DNA of 40,340 nt, taken from positions 1 to 40,340 of the forward strand of contig JAAVTG010000052.1 in assembly GCA_011947345.1 (NCBI GenBank), read 5' to 3'. The DNA is from Phytophthora quininea (Eukaryota; Oomycota; Peronosporomycetes; Peronosporales; Peronosporaceae). The notes below the pieces were generated by a model. The model searched no databases, was not told the DNA's origin, and saw nothing but the letters and a program-made list of their open reading frames with translations. The first letter of the stretch is position 1. Each line of letters begins with the position of its first letter. The position numbers and the translations under genes were made by a program. This document shows positions 30,667-40,340 of the stretch, one piece after another.

Positions 30667-32146
30667 TTAGTACTCTTGCACCAATTTGCGCCCGTATTCT
30701 GCGGCGCCAAGGACCACAGCTTCCTCTGGGCGGAAGCCCTTGGTTTCGAAGGCTGAGCGCTAAAAAGGCCTCTAGTTGTTGTCGCATGAACTCGGATCGT
30801 GATCCCCGCCGATGAGTATCAGCGCACTTAGATCATCTTTCGAAACTCCTGCGGAGGACAGCGCTCGATCACAGAGCGTAATCGCATCCTGAGCAGGTCC
30901 TTCCTGGATACGAGCCAAGTCAAACGCCGTAACCTTGTGTACGAGGTGCTTGGCGCCAGTCTGGTCGGCAGTAATAAATGGTAGGTTGATGTCGGTGCTT
31001 ACACGGCTCGACAGTTCGATCTTGGCGGCTTCAACGGCCTCTAAAATGCGGTAGCTGGCCATATAATCCACAGATAAATCGATCCCATGGTCCTCCTTGA
31101 ATTTGTCTACCACAGCACGAAATAAGAGATGGTTCACGTGATGACCGGACACCGCTTGCGACGACAGAGTGTGAATCAAACTGAATCCGCCACTGCGGCG
31201 CTCCTTCTGAAGAAGCGAGACCGTTGAAACGTATCCACCGATATCAAAGACCGCTATCGGGCCTCTGGACGACAGCGCCTGGATACGCAGCTCCTTCTCA
31301 GCGCACTTCTCCACGGCATGCAGAGCAGCAATCGGTTCATCTATGGCCGCGAACACTGTAAACCCCGCACTGTTGGCCACCTTTTCATAATTCGACCGCC
31401 CCTGCTCGTCGGTTCCTGCAGGAACAGCAAGCACTGCTGGGAAGTTCTCGATCGGGTCCTCCCTAACGAAGCCGCTGCAGTCGTATGCAGATGATCCAGC
31501 ATAATCTCCACAGCCCACTACACAACAGGCGATCAATGAATCAGCACAGATTTTCAACTAATTTATCCCCAGTCGCATCTTACCTCAGGGCTGTATGTCT
31601 TGCCGTCGAGTTCCAGCTCTACCGCGTCCCCTTTGTGTCGTACAGGGTACGGCAGCTTGTTGATCAGTTCCTGCAGCTCCTTGCCCTGCGTGTCGCCAAG
31701 AAATAACCTTGTAGCAGTGGCCGTGTAGCCTGGCTTTCTGCCCTGCAGAGACACAGCCCCCACCGACACGCTCTCATTGTCCACGGCCACAGCTGCAGGG
31801 GTTGCGCGCAGGCCGTCGGCGCTCTCGATCACTTGCGCGGCGTGCTGTGCGTCCAGCAGCGAGGCCGCCGCCACACGTAGGTTGGCCGAGCCGACGTCGA
31901 CCCCCAAACCTGCTGCATCCTGCGCATGGATGTCGCGTCGTCGTCGCTCTCGTCGTCGTCAGCCTCGCCTGGGAAGCCGGCGCGACGTCTGCGCACTCTC
32001 TCCTGAGCCCGCAGCACGTAGCGAGTGCCCACGAACAGTCCGGCGCATGCCAAACCCACTGGGATCAGCCAGGGCTGCGGTTGCGTGGCGTGGAAGCCGC
32101 GGATCTGGGTCGCGCCGATGCGCGCAGGACGATCCCCTCGCACCAT
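30667..32146 (-). CDS. HSPA13/STCH-like Hsp70, ATPase domain only with N-terminal membrane segment (frame-broken)
   Basis: Start ATG 32146. Residues ~25-45 form a hydrophobic segment (PWLIPVGLACAGLFVGTRYV), then a basic/acidic linker, then an Hsp70 nucleotide-binding domain: GVDVGSANLRV (phosphate 1), VFDIGGYVSTVSLL (phosphate 2, degenerate from DLGGGTxDxS), ALILIGGDHDP (adenosine motif), ending at AAEYGRKLVQEY. There is no substrate-binding domain. One 78 bp intron (31583-31506). Four frame breaks: C run 31901-31905, ccc 31461-31463, near 30795, and near 30760. Allowing for them gives 467 residues, matching the length and layout of HSPA13/STCH, which is ER-membrane-associated. The degenerate phosphate motif suggests weak or absent ATPase activity. 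Confidence 0.7.
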
Positions 32147-32212
32147 GGCAATTGGTTATACTGAAGCGACTATCAAAACTCGAGTGTTCAAAGACTTTTG
32201 TGTGTAGTTAGT

Positions 32213-32660
32213 CTAGGCGACCTGTTTCTCCATCCAGCAGTGCTCGACGCCCATGTCCATGTGAACGTCCTCTGCAGTACGCTTGTAGCCACACTTCTCG
32301 TAGAAACCCTTGGTGTCGAGCACCGCAGACAATCGGAACGAGTCGACGCGGTCTTGCACCTGTCTCTCCACTCCTGCCATGAGAGCTGCACCGTAGTTCT
32401 TACCACGACACTCAGATAGCACCGCCACGTCCAATCTTGGCCTTCCGGTTGGGTTCGTCCATTAGAGCCCGTGCTACAGCAACGAACTTGTCCTGCTCGA
32501 CGTCCTTGCCCAGGAAGTGGATGGTGGTGGGGTCGTCGTCGAGCTCGTCAATCTGCAGGTCCTTGTCGAAGCCTCGCTCTCCATGAAAGATCCGCAGCCG
32601 CATCGCCTTGGCCTCTTCGAACTCTGCAGCCGTCGTCACAGGAACCACCAGTAGCGTCAT
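32213..32660 (-). CDS. GNAT-family N-acetyltransferase, paralogue 4 (frame-broken)
   Basis: Begins MTLLVVPVTTAAEFEEAKAM at ATG 32660 and ends GVEHCWMEKQVA. Very similar to paralogue 1 throughout. The frame changes at about 32430, just before motif A (AVLSECRGKNYGAALMAGVE): compared with paralogue 1 (ggcgagtggcg), this copy reads ggacgtggcg, two bases shorter. That would remove the acetyl-CoA loop from the translated product, so this copy is either a pseudogene or a sequence error. Unlike most breaks in the window it is a two-base loss outside a homopolymer, which favours a real lesion. Confidence 0.75.
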
Positions 32661-32787
32661 CTTGATGCACGAAGTTCCAAGTAAAGGAAATGACAACCAG
32701 CCGTCGCCGTGAATAGGCAAAGTGACGCTCATCCAAACAACAACGTTGGAAGAGCGCAAATTCACTTCAACAGATGGCGAAATTGTT

Positions 32788-33604
32788 TTAGCAACCAAGT
32801 CTGGGCAGCAAGTCCGAGGCACGGACGAGCTTTGACGTGTTGGTTACTGTTGGGAAGTTGTCTTGAGGAGCTGCGTATTTGCTTTTGACGTTCAGCGAGC
32901 CACGGACACGAGGCAATTCGTTGGGCTCGCGAGGGTTGAGATGGTCGGGTTCGCAATCGTGGATACCGTCGAGGGAATACTCCCGTTCAATGTCTTGATG
33001 CTGACGCTTGTCGTGGTGCGGTTTTGTGAGGGAATTTTCTTGTCGTTTTGACTGCACGTGACGTCCGAGCTGCTTGCATCTTTGCTTCACTTGTACGCGT
33101 CGGTCAGCTTTCGATAACTTCTCGGCGAAGTAACGGTACTTGGCCGCCTCTGCGGCGAGGTGTTTGTTGTCGAACATCGACTTGGTCTGGTCCAGCCTCC
33201 GTTTCATCTTCTTGTTCTCTTCTGCGATACGTTCTTGGTCCCGTCGCAATACAAAATAGTTGGTAGGGGTTGGACATTAAGGTGTGCGTCTGTGTGGTGA
33301 GAGACATCGAACTGCTTCGGGATCTTCTTGTGAATGCGCTCTAGACGATCCAGCAGGCGCATGTTATCCTGGTAGATCTCGAGTTCTCTGTCTGGAAATT
33401 GAATTAGCAAAACGTTATGCTGTTGTCGTCGTAGATGCTGCGTAGACCTCACCTTGCTCTTGTTGGAATTTCTTGGCATGATTTACCGTGCGTCCATCGC
33501 CTTCCACGTCGACGACCGAGTGGGCCTGCTTCACGCGCTGGTCATTTCGTAAGCGCTTTTCTTCGAGGAATGTTGCGGTTAAAGGTTGTTGTCGCCGAAC
33601 TCAT
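32788..33604 (-). CDS. CFAP97-like flagellar coiled-coil protein (frame-broken)
   Basis: Two exons: 33604-33453 and 33391-32788, with a 61 bp intron carrying a TTGCTAATTC branch-like motif. Exon 1 encodes EEKRLRNDQRVKQAHSVVDV. Exon 2 encodes LEIYQDNMRLLDRLERIHKK, then after a break RRDQERIAEENKKMKRRLDQ. The DNxRLLxRLxxI and RxxERIAxENxxMxxRL heptads match the CFAP97/KIAA1430 family of axonemal proteins; oomycete zoospores are flagellated. Breaks: one missing base at the G run (plus strand) 33266-33269, and one apparent extra base early in exon 1 (near 33580). The last ~70 residues are basic and disordered. Confidence 0.6.
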
Positions 33605-33803
33605 ACTCGGCAGAATACGCCAAAGTTCTCCGCGGCTTCGTCATGAAGCACACTAGAGCCTTCAGCACTAGTGGTGTCAACAGCAAGGCATGCTAGTCGC
33701 TATTTCGGGTCGTGGATAAGCTCTCGAGTTTGGCGGGCCTGTCATCAATAATTGCAGCAAGTAATGGCATACTGTATTCGCCGGGTGCCGGGTCTTATCG
33801 TCA

Positions 33804-35070
33804 CTATGGCTGCTTCCTGCGTCTGCACTTGCCCATTGGCATGTCGCCTCCTAGTCTGTGCCTCTTTCTGGATTGGGCTCCGGAAGATGGATCCTCATCC
33901 GGGTTGCCTAGGAGAAGCAAATGGCGAGTGGCTGGGCAAGCTGCAACCAAATCGATACGCTCGTCTTCCGGAATAAACGCGTACATTCCACCGTCCGTGA
34001 TCGAAGATTTAGTGCGCTTCCACACCGTCAGAGTGTCCATACTCGAGTGCCACGATGGTAGCGACACCTGCAGCACTTTGTGGTACACTGTGGCCAGGTG
34101 TGTTTGGAATTCCTGCGACGACGTTCTTCCCCACGCTCCTGGAAGGCAAAGTGTATGTCGAATAACTCGCCAACGTGGATCACCGTATCGCCAGCATAGT
34201 TGCACAGACTTGCCAAAGCCATCGATTCATGGCTGTCTTCGAAATCGTCCGGGTAGCACAAGAACAATGCGCGATCCGCATGCTTTCGAAGGTCCTAATC
34301 CAAGTAACAACACGCAAGACCAATATGATCAGGATTAATTCCCAAGTGCCTTTGTTGACGATGACGCACCTTCGGGGTTCCTTTAAGCACTTCCGTCCAG
34401 TAAACTTGTTCGACTTCGACTTCTTCCTCTTCTTCTTCCTCCTCCTCCTCCTCCTCACCTTCAGCTTCCTCCTCGTCTGGCTCTTCATCTGCTTCTTCGC
34501 CATCACTTCCTTCCGAGTCTCCTCAGCGTCACCGTGACTTTCTTCTCCACTCGTAGCGGCAGTTTTGGTTCCCTCATCCTCAGTCTTGTCCTCCTTTTCA
34601 TCTTCTTCGTCATCGTTTGCGGTGTGTAAATCATAAGCAACAACATCGACACCACGGAGCTGCAGCAGCCGAGCCCAATAGCCGCTACCAGCCCCCATCT
34701 CAACAATCTGTACCACCACAAACTACATCAGCAGGGAGCTCGTAAAACCTTTGCAAGCCCAACCGTAGTCTCACCGGCCCATAATGCTTGATAATTTGCA
34801 GCGCTCGCTCGTCTGGAATAGCCCACGAGTATTTCTACATTGTGTACAATTCGTTAAATAATAACATTGACAATCGTCGGTTGATACAGCTTGTCTTACC
34901 ATGGCCACGCTCACATCCAGCGCTCCGTACATCTCGGAGCGGCGCTCATCGCTCAGCTCCGGGTCGAACACCGCCGTGAGTTCGCCTGGGTGCTCTCTAC
35001 AGAACATCCTATAGAAATCCAGGTACGGGTTGCTCGTCGCCGTGAGCTCCAGCGCCGCGGGCGATGCCAT
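33804..35070 (-). CDS. SAM-dependent methyltransferase-like protein with acidic insert (frame-broken)
   Basis: Four exons: 35070-34900, 34834-34775, 34707-34370, 34294-33804; introns 65, 67 and 75 bp. About 353 residues once two single-base breaks (near 34540 and 34165) are allowed for. Motifs: KYSWAIPDERALQIIKHYGP leading into IVEMGAGSGYWARLL (SAM-binding motif I), GVDVVAYD (motif II), ALFLCYPDDFEDSHESMALA, then GDTVIHVGELF. Together these match a eukaryotic family of methyltransferase-fold proteins of unknown substrate. An insert of about 75 residues between motif II and VYWTEV is almost pure Glu/Asp (a GAG-rich tract at about 34430-34480). The exon 2 acceptor was set at 34835 because it yields YSWAIPDE. 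Confidence 0.7.
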
Positions 35071-35191
35071 ACTGGTCGGGAAAAGCAAAATTGCGGCTTT
35101 GGAAAAGCAAAATTTTGGCTTTGATTATTGGCCAACCATAGACATGGCTACACTTCAGTTTCGTGACAACGGCGACGTCACTTGGCTACAT

Positions 35192-37641
35192 CTACGCCGA
35201 CAGCAACGGCTGACTTTCGCCTTCGTATCGCAGCGGCGGCGACACGCTCAAGAAGCTGCACGATGACAGCGACCGGTAGCGCGTGTTGACCTTCGTGCCG
35301 CAGAAGAACACGACCAGCAGCAGCACAGCAAGGCAAACTCCAAAGGCCGTGAACGGACTGCAGATCCTCAGTCCGATGGGCAGCGATCCCCCGACGACAG
35401 ACACGACGGCCACCAGGACCGCGTACGGCAGGATACTTCGCACATGGTTCTCCAGCGGCACGTGGGCCGACAGCGATGCCAAGATGGACGTATCAGCGAT
35501 CGGCGAGCACGAGTTGCCGAACACGGAGCCGCCCAGAATGCTTCCAAAACACATGCGCAGGTTCTCGGCGTCTCCGCCGCTGATGGACCATGACAGCGGC
35601 GCGATGATCGGGAACATGATGGCCATCGTGCCGAACGCACTGCCCACAGCGAACGACACAACGTAGCACAGCAAGCACGCGATCGCAGGCAGGAACTGTT
35701 TTGGGATCGAGCCTCCGACAACCGAAGCGATGTACGGTGCAGTGCTCACCTCGCCAATGACAGCCCCAAGAGCCCATGCCAAGGTGAGGATAAGCGTAGG
35801 GTCCAGGATATCCTTCACACCTTCCATCCAGGCCTTGGTAGCTTCATTCAGTGTGATGATGCGCTGCATCAGGAGGAGCGTGACAGCAATTACCCACCCA
35901 GCAGCCGATGCGCGAATTAAAGCCGACACTGAGTCGCAGTGGCTTAGCGCATCGAGAACATCGAAGTTGCCATTAGGATCTTGGGTGTACAGGTTGTCAA
36001 AGCCGTCGAAAATCATGCCCACGAACGTCAGCACGACAATCGCCAGGAATGGCACAACTGCGTTCTGCCATCTCAACGGCTTGGTAGTGTCAGGCTCCAG
36101 AGGCTCCAGGTCCGGTTTGGGGCTATCCATGGGGTCTTGGAAAACCGGAGTCATAGGTCCATCATTAATCGGAGATGCTGCTGCATCTTTCTCGAACTGC
36201 ACCATGGGGCCGAAGTCCTTCTCGCAGATAATTGTGATGAAGATGAATGCGATGAAGAGGATCGGGAAGAATCGGTAGTGCAAGCACGACAGACACGTAA
36301 CGAACGGGTCCCAGTCGAGCTTGAGTTCACGAAGCTGCGCCGCCACGTATCCGATCTCGACACCGATCCATGAGCTCACAGGGGCTACAGAAAATAAAGA
36401 AAAACAAATAGTCAGTCAGCTTCATAAATGTTAGAGGTTCCTCATTACAAAGGTAGACATACACATGGACGGCAGGCAGACACCAATGGTGTGAATGATA
36501 GCTGCAAACTTCTCCCGACTAACACCTGTCTGGCTCAGCACTTGACGCAATGAGCTGCCGATGATGAGGATACACGAATAGTCATCAAAGAAAATAACGA
36601 GGCACAGTAGCCAAGTCGACAACTGCATGCGTAGCGAAGACGTCATGAACTTTTGGCTACCAGCGCAAGTCCGTGGCCACCTCCGCCCTTCTGTACCACA
36701 CCGATCGTTCCACCCAGCACAATTGTGAATAACAGTACTCCGGCGTGGTCATCCATCGTAAATGCGTCCACCCAATACTGATCAAAAGCGCAGGAAACCC
36801 GTGAATGGGTTTCCACCCGAGACAATGATGGCACCGCACCAAATCCCAGCTAGCAGGGATACGGTCACCTGACCCAGTACAGCGGACATCACCAGCGTCA
36901 CGAGCGGAGGCAACAAGGACACCCATCCAGGTGACACCATCACAGAAGTCGTGTGTGTTGACGAAAACAACGGCGCAGGGTCGGTCTCCGCCATCAAATC
37001 TGTCTGTGGAAACACAATTGTTGCATCGACAGAGCTCCTAGTATCGTTCACCTCCGGAGTCACCTCAGGAACAGGAGCAGGCTTCGGAGCCTCTTCCCAA
37101 ACCGTGGCGGTGAGATTGTGTATGCCGTACGGCTGCAGTTGCAGTTGTTTTACATCGATCGTCACCTGCGACTTGTAGTTGCCGTCTGCATCCAGCGTCT
37201 TGACACTGCCGTTAGTCAGCACGGAGCCGTCCGAGTCCTCTACTCGATACCACAAGTGCCGAGGGTAGACGGAACCTAGCAATAGTATAACTTTTAAAGG
37301 TAACCCCCACCACCAACAGCTCTGTATTAGACGCACCATTCTTGAGCTCTGGCAATTGAATGGCCGCGTCAAAGGCCACTTGTTGCAGAATCACAGTCGG
37401 CGTCTACAGCCCATGCAGATTTTGAATCAGATTGCCACCATTGGAGGCTTGAATGGCCGATGCCCGACTCACCTTCAGAAGTATGGAACCCTTATGGCTG
37501 AAAGAAGCATTGCAGTAGCTGGTGGCTAGCACCGTCACCAGCAGCGGCGCCCCAGCGCGCGAAGGAGGCCCATTCGGACGGGACACTGGCGTCGACGGTA
37601 ATGGTTTGCGCTCTGGTCCGAATGTGTCGAGGATCGACCAT
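35192..37641 (-). CDS. NhaC-family Na+/H+ antiporter (5' end uncertain, frame-broken)
   Basis: Exons, minus strand: ~37641-37473, 37403-37337, 37275-36463, 36384-35192; introns 69, 61 and 78 bp. The N-terminus is an extracellular beta-rich domain (SILLK|TPTVILQQVAFDAAIQLPE, HLWYRVEDSDGSV). Then come many membrane segments with NhaC signatures: WVSLLPPLVTLVMSAVLGQ, GGTIGVVQKGGGGHGLA, FFDDYSCILIIGSSLR, PVSSWIGVEIGYV, SAFGTMAIMFPIIAPL, FGNSCSPIADTSILAS. It exchanges Na+ for H+ across a membrane. Breaks: one T too many at the A run (plus strand) 36784-36787, one base missing near 36649, and probably one near 37580. The signal peptide and true start were not found; a further upstream exon is likely. 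Confidence 0.8.
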
Positions 37642-37777
37642 TGGATTTTTCTAGGCACCGCATTGGACAAAAACCCATGACTTTTTTGCAGTGCACTTCA
37701 ACTTCAGTTTTCGACGAAGATCGCCACGAGATGCGAATGTAGCAGTGGTAAATACAAATCACATCTTAGACTTCAAT

Positions 37778-39526
37778 TTAACTGCTCAGGCTGCGAGCGC
37801 GCGTGGCATTGGGATTGGCTCGCCGCAGCATCGGCATGAGGTTCGTCCACCGGAACATTTGCGATAAAATGCACGTGGAGAACCATACCGTGACCAGTAG
37901 GCAAATCGACGCCTCGGAGCTGAAGAAGCTGAAGAGCTGGGCCTTTTCATAGAGTGGAGCTGTCAGCTGGCCGAAAACAGACGTGATGAAGCTGCAGCAT
38001 CGCGTCACACAAGCGTTACTATTTTCCCATGAAGCACAAGCGCCGAGGTCAACCTACAGGTTGTGTGTCGAGTGGTAGATGACGCTCGACCAGATGACGT
38101 AGCTCGAGTTCCCCTGGATCCAGCACATGATGATGCGGGACCCTACTAGTAGTAGCGTAAATACTGCGAGCACGTAGAGAATGTGGAAGTCGCGGGTTTC
38201 CGCGACAGCGTAGCCCGAGCCTTTGGGACGACTTCCAGCGCGTCAGCAATGATCATGGGCCAATGCCACAGAGCCCAAATGCAGCCAGTGATGGCCGATG
38301 CCAGAATTGTCGAGTGGCTGAACACGATCTCCAGCGCTGCAGGAAGAAATAACGGGGTGTTGAGCATCTACGTACATTAATGTAAGAAAAATAAAATAAA
38401 ATGTCACCTGGGAACAGAGATCCACTCCATCCAATTTCCTGAACCATTGCGAAGAAAAACCAACTTGTGCCTAGTGAGCAATCAAGAAGAATTACCGGGA
38501 GGAACAGTGGTCTGCACGGACCTATAGAGGTTGATACGTACCTAAAGGTCGCAAGCCCATGGAGAGGCCGACATCGTAGCGCTGTGGAGGCACTGGATCC
38601 CAAAGGATGCCGAGGAAGCTGATGTAAAAGACGTAGAAGACCAGCCCGGAGTCCAGCGCTTCGACGTCGTTAAAACTAAATACCATTTCCAGCTTCCGGA
38701 CGAAGATTCGATTGAACTGCAAGAATACAAATGTCAGTGGGGCTAGCGTTTCACTATGTTGATGATGCTTGCGTACCGGATTGACCATCCTGGTTGCTGC
38801 AGTGAACGAAAACGCCGCCAATTCACACAGCACTGGCACAGCGTAACTGAGCAATGAAAGTCGTAGCATGGATCTTGACGAGTGCGAGCTCCTGAACAAA
38901 TGGAAGAGCGGTGGGATGTTCCAATGCGGCGGGGTATTGCACGCTTGTAGCCTCAGCTTTGCAACTAGAACAACAATACCAACAGAACGTCACTCTCCAC
39001 TCAACTGCAACACTCATAACAATTCCATAGACGTACTGTTCCTTAGTGCAAGCGAAGCAATCGCTGGACTCACAAACCACAAGCATCGACATGCAAACAC
39101 GATGGGGGTGTTGGCTGGGATCCCCCACTGCTTGCAGAACACCAGGCCTGTGAGTGACAGCACCACCATCGAGTAGAGCGCCACCAAGTACGCGATCACA
39201 GCATCGCGGTAGGCCCACATGACGTCGGCCGAGAACATGCCGTGGAAGAAGTAGTTGCTGGAGCCGCGGTCATTGCGGTGGTGATACTGGTGCGCAGGCT
39301 GCACGAGCGGGTAGTACTCGTCCCAGATGTTTTTGCCGTCGCGGCCGGTCTTCTTGTTGCTGGCGATGGCGGGCACGGGCCCCACGAGCGCGCTAGCGGG
39401 CCGGCTCTCGTGCGCAGAGGTCGCCTCCAGGTCCACGATGGTGCCATACGTGGTGGCGGACGCAGACGCCGCGCTGCTCATCCTGGAAGTGCTAGTGGCG
39501 CTGCTGTCGCGGCTGCGCTTGCCCAT
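37778..39526 (-). CDS. CPBP-family intramembrane metalloprotease-like protein (one frame break)
   Basis: Six exons: 39526-39037, 38964-38777, 38716-38542, 38470-38408, 38336-38058, 37991-37778; introns 72, 60, 71, 71 and 66 bp. 469 residues once a missing base at the ggg 38225-38227 is allowed for. Multi-pass membrane protein with the three CPBP (CAAX protease/bacteriocin-processing) motifs: FAMVQEIGWSGSLFP, ITGCIWALWHWPM and WSSVIYHSTHNLF. The canonical first motif is EExxxR; here it is QEIGWS, so one catalytic Glu and the Arg are replaced, while both His motifs remain. It may be catalytically impaired or specialised. The N-terminal 100 residues are cytosolic and Ser/Ala-rich. It is divergent from the next gene across 116 bp. 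Confidence 0.75.
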
Positions 39527-39642
39527 CCGGAGCGGAGGCTGCCGGAGAGAGAAGGAGGTCACTTCCGCTTGGTGTGGCGCGTCGAACAATGGAGCTCCCC
39601 GAGCTTTTTCAAAGCTGCTGACTGAAACGCCGCCCAAGCAAA

Positions 39643-40224
39643 ATGGAAGCCACGCGTGTGGTGGACGGGTCGGCGTTGTTCAGAATCAGATCAGCTGCAG
39701 TCAAAGTCTAAGCGCCGCCGCCTGCGAGCTATGACAGCGGAGCTTGCAGCGGACTTGGCCCTGTCGCGCCGTCGTCCCGAAGGGCTTACACGACAGCAGG
39801 CGGTATGCTCCAACTCCCCAGCTAGGAAGCGAAAAAGGTAGACGATAAGTCGCTGTCTGTCACTCCTCCCACCTCGTCACAGCATCTTTCGGCAAAGCAC
39901 TGGATGGCGCTCCTGCCGTTCGGCGACGATACATGCTCAAGGCCCAAGCACGGCGGATATCTGCGGGCGCACGCGCGCGTATCCCGCCTCGCTCTTCCGG
40001 TTGTAGACATACGGCCAGCCCAGGCTAGGCCAGCTCAAGCTGAAGTCATCAGTTTGAGCAGAAGGTATCTTCATCTTTCATTGAAGCGACTGGACCCGTG
40101 TTGCCATGATGAAGGCGGCAACGTGTTCGACCATCATTGGCTTTTTCAACTTCACAATATCCGAGCAGCTCGCTTGCTAAAGGCGATGTTGCTGGTTCCC
40201 ATGTACAAACCACTGGCGCCTTGA
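39643..40224 (+). CDS. Possible two-exon gene, unrecognised
   Basis: ATG 39643 (MEATRVVDGSA), then with one base fewer near 39675 the frame continues as SDQLQSKSKRRRLRAMTAEL and LALSRRRPEGLTRQQA, ending at a GTATGC donor at 39803. An acceptor at 39882 (cctcgtcacag) would give an 80 bp intron and a second exon ending at a TGA at 40224 (contains GGNVFDHHWLFQLHNIRAAR). A basic, nuclear-type N-terminus is visible; no domain recognised. The alternative is that only exon 1 is coding and the rest is spacer. Nothing further is seen to the window end. Confidence 0.35.
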
Positions 40225-40340
40225 GCTGCTAGCACCGCTGCAGCCAGCCAGCCAGCGATGTTAGACGGCTGGCGGTCAGCTAGAAGTATACTACAAGGCA
40301 ATCACCCTGTCACAAATCTAGTATTATACATGTGCATAAT

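Noticed and set aside
31777..32211. Arg/Ala-rich plus-strand open frame over the Hsp70-like gene
   Set aside because: Composition is typical of an antisense frame to GC-rich coding sequence; no domain.

Overview
The window looks like nuclear DNA of an oomycete, most likely Phytophthora or a close peronosporalean relative. Evidence: compact intron-poor genes with 58-80 bp GT-AG introns; oomycete-type families (FYVE proteins with a START-like domain, secreted GH17 glucanase, Gly/Tyr-rich secreted protein, flagellar CFAP97-like protein); and initiator-like core promoters resembling the oomycete consensus GCTCATTYYNCAWTTT. No bacterial operons, rRNA, tRNA or CRISPR were seen.

Layout. (1) 1-14768 is a gene-dense block: end of a metallophosphoesterase, a secreted GH17 glucan hydrolase, TAF6, a secreted Gly/Tyr-rich protein, one very long LRR/coiled-coil/C2 gene, a protein with the plant-type TIGR01589 domain, a cytoplasmic LRR protein and a START-FYVE protein. 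(2) 14769-29480 is a gene-poor, repeat-rich island with one isolated GNAT acetyltransferase, several frame-broken coding remnants, an old hAT-like remnant, and a clearly bounded hAT transposon (about 25111-27634)with 8-bp target duplication that splits another open reading frame. Hairpins typical of mobile-element termini, including a Helitron-like 3' end near 29260, are scattered here. (3) 29488-39526 is dense again and almost all on the minus strand: three more GNAT paralogues, an HSPA13-like Hsp70, a CFAP97-like flagellar protein, a SAM-binding-fold protein, an NhaC-type Na+/H+ antiporter and a CPBP membrane protease relative.

Many otherwise well-formed genes carry single-base frame breaks, mostly one base missing from a short homopolymer. 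When those breaks and the predicted introns are allowed for, coding lengths come out divisible by three in the eight genes where I checked (GH17, LRR-C2, START-FYVE, TAF6, methyltransferase-like, Hsp70-like, CPBP, TIGR01589). I take most breaks to be assembly or base-calling errors, not gene death; inside the island, true decay is also likely. All intron and frame calls were made by eye.
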